Positions 6,389 to 8,608 of a DNA stretch of 8,608 nt are shown piece after piece (the stretch's first letter is position 1; each line of letters starts with the position of its first letter). The notes under the pieces are model-generated. The model saw nothing but the letters and a program-made list of their open reading frames with translations. It made no database searches and was not told the origin of the DNA. This stretch comes from an uncultured Eubacteriales bacterium (lineage in GTDB: Bacteria > Bacillota > Clostridia > Christensenellales > QALW01). The DNA lies in NCBI GenBank assembly GCA_900552055.1, contig URYI01000085.1:1-8608 (forward strand), written 5' to 3'. A program made the translations under genes and the position numbers.

Positions 6389-6417
6389 ACTATACTTTAA
6401 AAAAATATTGATGTCAA
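6389..6417 (-). promoter_or_regulatory. Near-consensus sigma-A promoter of the leftward membrane-protein gene
   Basis: On the minus strand TTGACA (6417-6412) is a perfect -35. A 17-bp A+T-rich spacer separates it from TATAGT (6394-6389), a 5-of-6 -10. Transcription would begin near 6382, giving a leader of about 50 nt before the ATG at 6332. Confidence 0.8.
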
Positions 6418-6452
6418 GAAAAATAAGAAGTATTTAACAAGAGACATGTAAG

Positions 6453-6469
6453 GGCAAAGCATACTTGCC
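6453..6469. promoter_or_regulatory. Small inverted repeat next to the signal peptidase -35, possible operator
   Basis: GGCAA (6453-6457) and TTGCC (6465-6469) flank a 7-nt spacer and end 2 bp before the -35. ATACTT (6461-6466) also complements AAGTAT at 6428-6433. The placement between two divergent promoters fits a regulator site, but arms of 5-6 bp can occur by chance. Confidence 0.25.
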
Positions 6470-6471
6470 GA

Positions 6472-6501
6472 TTGACTGATGCCTTTTTCAGGTGTTATAA
6501 T
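6472..6501 (+). promoter_or_regulatory. Strong sigma-A promoter of the signal peptidase gene
   Basis: TTGACT (6472-6477) is followed after 18 bp by a perfect TATAAT (6496-6501), which is preceded by TGT, an extended -10. Transcription would begin near 6508, about 50 nt before the ATG. The -35 boxes of this and the opposite promoter are 54 bp apart. Confidence 0.8.
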
Positions 6502-6558
6502 TAAACAGTATAAAGGAAATTATTCGTTTATAAATCTATTTATAAAGGATGCCTGTAT

Positions 6559-7125
6559 ATGAGCAAGTTTAAAAAGATAGTAAATGTTATAAGCTGGATT
6601 GTAATAATAATCCTCATAGTTTTGATAGTTTTTGTATTAGCGGCTAAGGCTAATGATCAGGTGCCCAAGATTTTCGGTTATGGCATGCTGAAGCTTATAT
6701 CGGGAAGCATGGAGCCTACTTATATGACTGATGAATATATACTTATTGAAACAGTGGACGAGGACGAACTGGAGATAGGGGATGTTATTGCTTTTTATTC
6801 AACAGATCCTCATATTTATGGCAGGATCAATACTCATAGGATAATAGATATAGATGAAGAAACGGGAGAGATGACAACCAAAGGCGATGCTAATATGTTT
6901 CGGGACAGTACGACCGTCACTTATGACCGGGTCGTGGGGCGGGTTGTGACAGGCTTACCGGTTATGACATTTTTAGGCAAATGGCTCAGCAAGACGTGGG
7001 TTATTGTGACTATATTATGCCTTGCAGTAGGCTGGTTTGTAGGGCAAAGCGTATATAGTTATTATAAAAATAAAAAGAAGAAGGATGAGATTCCTCCCGA
7101 TATGACTGAAGAACCTCATAATTAA
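6559..7125 (+). CDS. Signal peptidase I, ER-type/SipW-like (Ser/His/Asp)
   Basis: This membrane-bound serine peptidase removes signal peptides from exported proteins. An N-terminal membrane helix spans about residues 7-29. The catalytic serine block is ISGSMEPT (47-54, Ser50). The general base position is histidine in INTHRII (90-96, His93) where most bacterial enzymes have lysine. KGDAN (108-112, Asp110) supplies the acid. This Ser/His/Asp set defines the ER/archaeal-like group that includes Bacillus SipW. A second helix (about 146-164) near the C-terminus is followed by a lysine-rich, then acidic, cytoplasmic tail. At 188 residues it fits SipW-like enzymes. An AAAGGA ribosome binding site (6544-6549) lies 9 nt before the ATG. 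SipW-type enzymes are often dedicated to a few nearby surface substrates; here the next gene is a sortase, and no substrate is seen in the window. Confidence 0.92.
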   Translation: MSKFKKIVNVISWIVIIILIVLIVFVLAAKANDQVPKIFGYGMLKLISGSMEPTYMTDEYILIETVDEDELEIGDVIAFYSTDPHIYGRINTHRIIDIDEETGEMTTKGDANMFRDSTTVTYDRVVGRVVTGLPVMTFLGKWLSKTWVIVTILCLAVGWFVGQSVYSYYKNKKKKDEIPPDMTEEPHN

Positions 7126-7168
7126 CAGAAAATTGCCCTAGACGTAATATAATTGTAATTAAATGATA

Positions 7169-7197
7169 TTTATTTTTTGGCGGAAATAATGTATAAT
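7169..7197 (+). promoter_or_regulatory. Possible promoter of the sortase gene
   Basis: A perfect TATAAT lies at 7192-7197. The hexamer 17 bp upstream is TTTATT (7169-7174), a weak -35. Another TATAAT occurs at 7148-7153 without a suitable -35. No terminator separates the signal peptidase and sortase genes, so the sortase could be served both by read-through and by this internal promoter. Confidence 0.4.
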
Positions 7198-7231
7198 ATA
7201 TATAGATCGTTTGAAAGGTGTGATAATACTA

Positions 7232-8518
7232 ATGCCTTTAAATAAGGGTGCCAAGAAAAAGCCGGGCGAGGGCAGGACGGCGGGGTCGCCGGCAGCTTCA
7301 AAGAGTAAAAGCCGGAAGAAAAAAAGCAGCCTGCTTATTTATAATGTTGTAACGGTAGTTTTGGTTGTGGGAATTTGCTTCTGCGGCTATACGGTAGCTA
7401 TAAAAAAGATAGATGACAGTACTGCCGCCGGAGTATATAATGCAGTAAACGATGGGCGGACGCTTGTGGCGGCTGATCCTGACGCAACGCTGGCGCCAGA
7501 TCAGACTGTTCAGGAATGGAATGATTTCCCGACTGATTATATTCCGCCGCTGGAGGCTGTTGAAGATGAGAAGCCCAGCACTATCATTCCTCCCACAGAA
7601 AGCGACGAGGAATACGGATATGTAAATCAGATAGAAACCATTTGGCAGCTGCACGAAGAGGTCAATCCGGATGTTGTTGCATTCATATATGTGCCCGGCC
7701 TGAAAATAAGCTATCCCGTTTGCCAGACAAGCGAGGGCAGTTATTACGAGACTCATGATTATGAGGGCAATCCGAGGAAGGCCGGAGCTATATTTATGAG
7801 CGATAAGAGCTCTATAAATCCCATTGGACGCAATATTGTTATACATGGGCATAACATGAAGGATGAAACAATGTTCGGGAATCTAAAAAATTATGTAGGC
7901 AATAATCCCGACTTTATAAAGCTCAATAACCGTATATATCTTGATACGCTGTATGGTTCATACCGCTATGAAATATTCGCTGCGTATATAGTGGATAAAG
8001 ACGCTGAGGAATACAGGACTGTGGGCTTCGTTTCGGATGATTCCTTCCTTAACTGGTGCAATACAATTCAGTCCTTGGGCAAGTACACTAATTCTACGAC
8101 GTTTACTGCTAAGGACAGGATATTGACTCTTTCTACCTGTCATGATTCAGATACGGATAACCGTACAATAATTCATGCCAAGCTGGTATGGCCGGATCCC
8201 AATCAGACAGTTACTGAGACTCCGTCGGCTTCAGCAACACAAACGCCGTCAGCTACCGCTCCGAGCACTACAGCTCCTACCCAGAGTGCCTTGCCCGAAA
8301 AGGTGAGGGTGTCGCTGAGCAATGAGAACGGCCGCTTAAATATAAGAAGAGAGCCTTCTACTGAGGCCGATATAGTGCTGGCCGTATATAACGGAACTGT
8401 GCTTACAGTTATTGGTGAAGAGGGCGATTGGTATAAAGTATTGTATTCGGAGAATGATACGTTTGAGGACGGCGGAGGATATGTGCATAAGGATTATGTA
8501 GTTCCGGAAACCGGTTAA
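7232..8518 (+). CDS. srtB: Class B sortase with C-terminal SH3-like domain
   Basis: Sortases are membrane-anchored cysteine transpeptidases that attach surface proteins to peptidoglycan or polymerise pili. The protein has 428 residues from the ATG at 7232. It begins with a basic Lys/Arg/Ser-rich tail (1-32), a membrane helix (33-57) and an extracellular linker (58-130). The catalytic domain (about 131-320) has VIHGHNM (203-209, catalytic His207), TLSTCHDSD (299-307, Cys303) and Arg311. The helical segment before the Cys block (about 269-282) is characteristic of class B. A Thr/Ser/Pro/Ala-rich linker (324-354) leads to a bacterial SH3-like domain (358-425), with GRLNIRREPS at 367-376 and GDWYKVLY at 398-405. 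SH3-like domains often bind cell wall. A TTG at 7211 would add seven residues, but ATG 7232 has the AAGGTG site (7215-7220) 11 nt upstream. No substrate with a sorting signal lies nearby. Confidence 0.92.
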   Translation: MPLNKGAKKKPGEGRTAGSPAASKSKSRKKKSSLLIYNVVTVVLVVGICFCGYTVAIKKIDDSTAAGVYNAVNDGRTLVAADPDATLAPDQTVQEWNDFPTDYIPPLEAVEDEKPSTIIPPTESDEEYGYVNQIETIWQLHEEVNPDVVAFIYVPGLKISYPVCQTSEGSYYETHDYEGNPRKAGAIFMSDKSSINPIGRNIVIHGHNMKDETMFGNLKNYVGNNPDFIKLNNRIYLDTLYGSYRYEIFAAYIVDKDAEEYRTVGFVSDDSFLNWCNTIQSLGKYTNSTTFTAKDRILTLSTCHDSDTDNRTIIHAKLVWPDPNQTVTETPSASATQTPSATAPSTTAPTQSALPEKVRVSLSNENGRLNIRREPSTEADIVLAVYNGTVLTVIGEEGDWYKVLYSENDTFEDGGGYVHKDYVVPETG

Positions 8519-8567
8519 AACGGCGGTTAATTGAGTTATAAAATAATATTTAGTGATATTTTTGCCG

Positions 8568-8608
8568 GCTCTGTTCCCGCCGCCTCTATGAGGCGGCGGG
8601 AACAGAGC
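8568..8608 (+). terminator. Perfect 19-bp hairpin after the sortase gene, reaching the window edge
   Basis: Bases 8568-8586 are the exact reverse complement of 8590-8608, with a TAT loop. It lies 49 nt past the sortase stop and is probably its terminator. Any U-tract would fall just outside the window, so this cannot be confirmed. The stem is unusually long and perfect for an intrinsic terminator. Confidence 0.6.

Noticed and set aside
7298..7852. 184-codon minus-strand open frame inside the sortase gene
   Set aside because: It lies opposite the catalytic region of a clearly conserved sortase, with no promoter or ribosome binding site seen and no recognisable domain.

Overview
The window looks like a chromosomal segment of a low-to-medium G+C Clostridia-type Firmicute. 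The grounds are the gene order nusB / Kae1-like / xseA / xseB / ispA, the purine-rich ribosome binding sites, the sigma-A-type promoters, and a class B sortase beside an ER-type (Ser/His/Asp) signal peptidase. No ribosomal RNA, tRNA, CRISPR array or transposase gene is visible.

Left part (1-3950, + strand): a tightly packed housekeeping operon. A 20-nt perfect palindrome and a larger stem-loop precede a plausible promoter. Then come nusB (transcription antitermination), a TsaD/Kae1 paralogue that overlaps nusB by 4 bp, xseA and xseB (the two subunits of exonuclease VII), and ispA (a farnesyl-diphosphate-type prenyl synthase) that overlaps the end of xseB. dxs, tlyA, argR and recN, which often follow ispA in Firmicutes, are absent here.

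Middle (3951-4685): 735 bp with no convincing gene, between the convergent ends of ispA and a minus-strand membrane-protein gene. It is dense in inverted repeats: a duplicated 27-nt hairpin, a minus-strand intrinsic terminator, several G+C-rich stems, and an 86-bp imperfect inverted repeat that could be a small mobile or structured-RNA element. This is the least explained stretch of the window.

Right part (4686-8608): a polytopic membrane protein resembling the DUF6056 group, with GT-C-like features, is transcribed leftward. It is divergent from a SipW-like signal peptidase, which is followed on the same strand by a class B sortase carrying a C-terminal SH3-like domain. Two near-consensus promoters lie back to back in the 226-bp divergent gap. 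Signal peptidase and sortase are both exported-protein processing enzymes acting at the membrane, so this part may be a small cell-surface maturation module. No pilin or sorting-signal substrate is encoded in the window. The sequence ends inside or at the end of a perfect 19-bp hairpin after the sortase gene.
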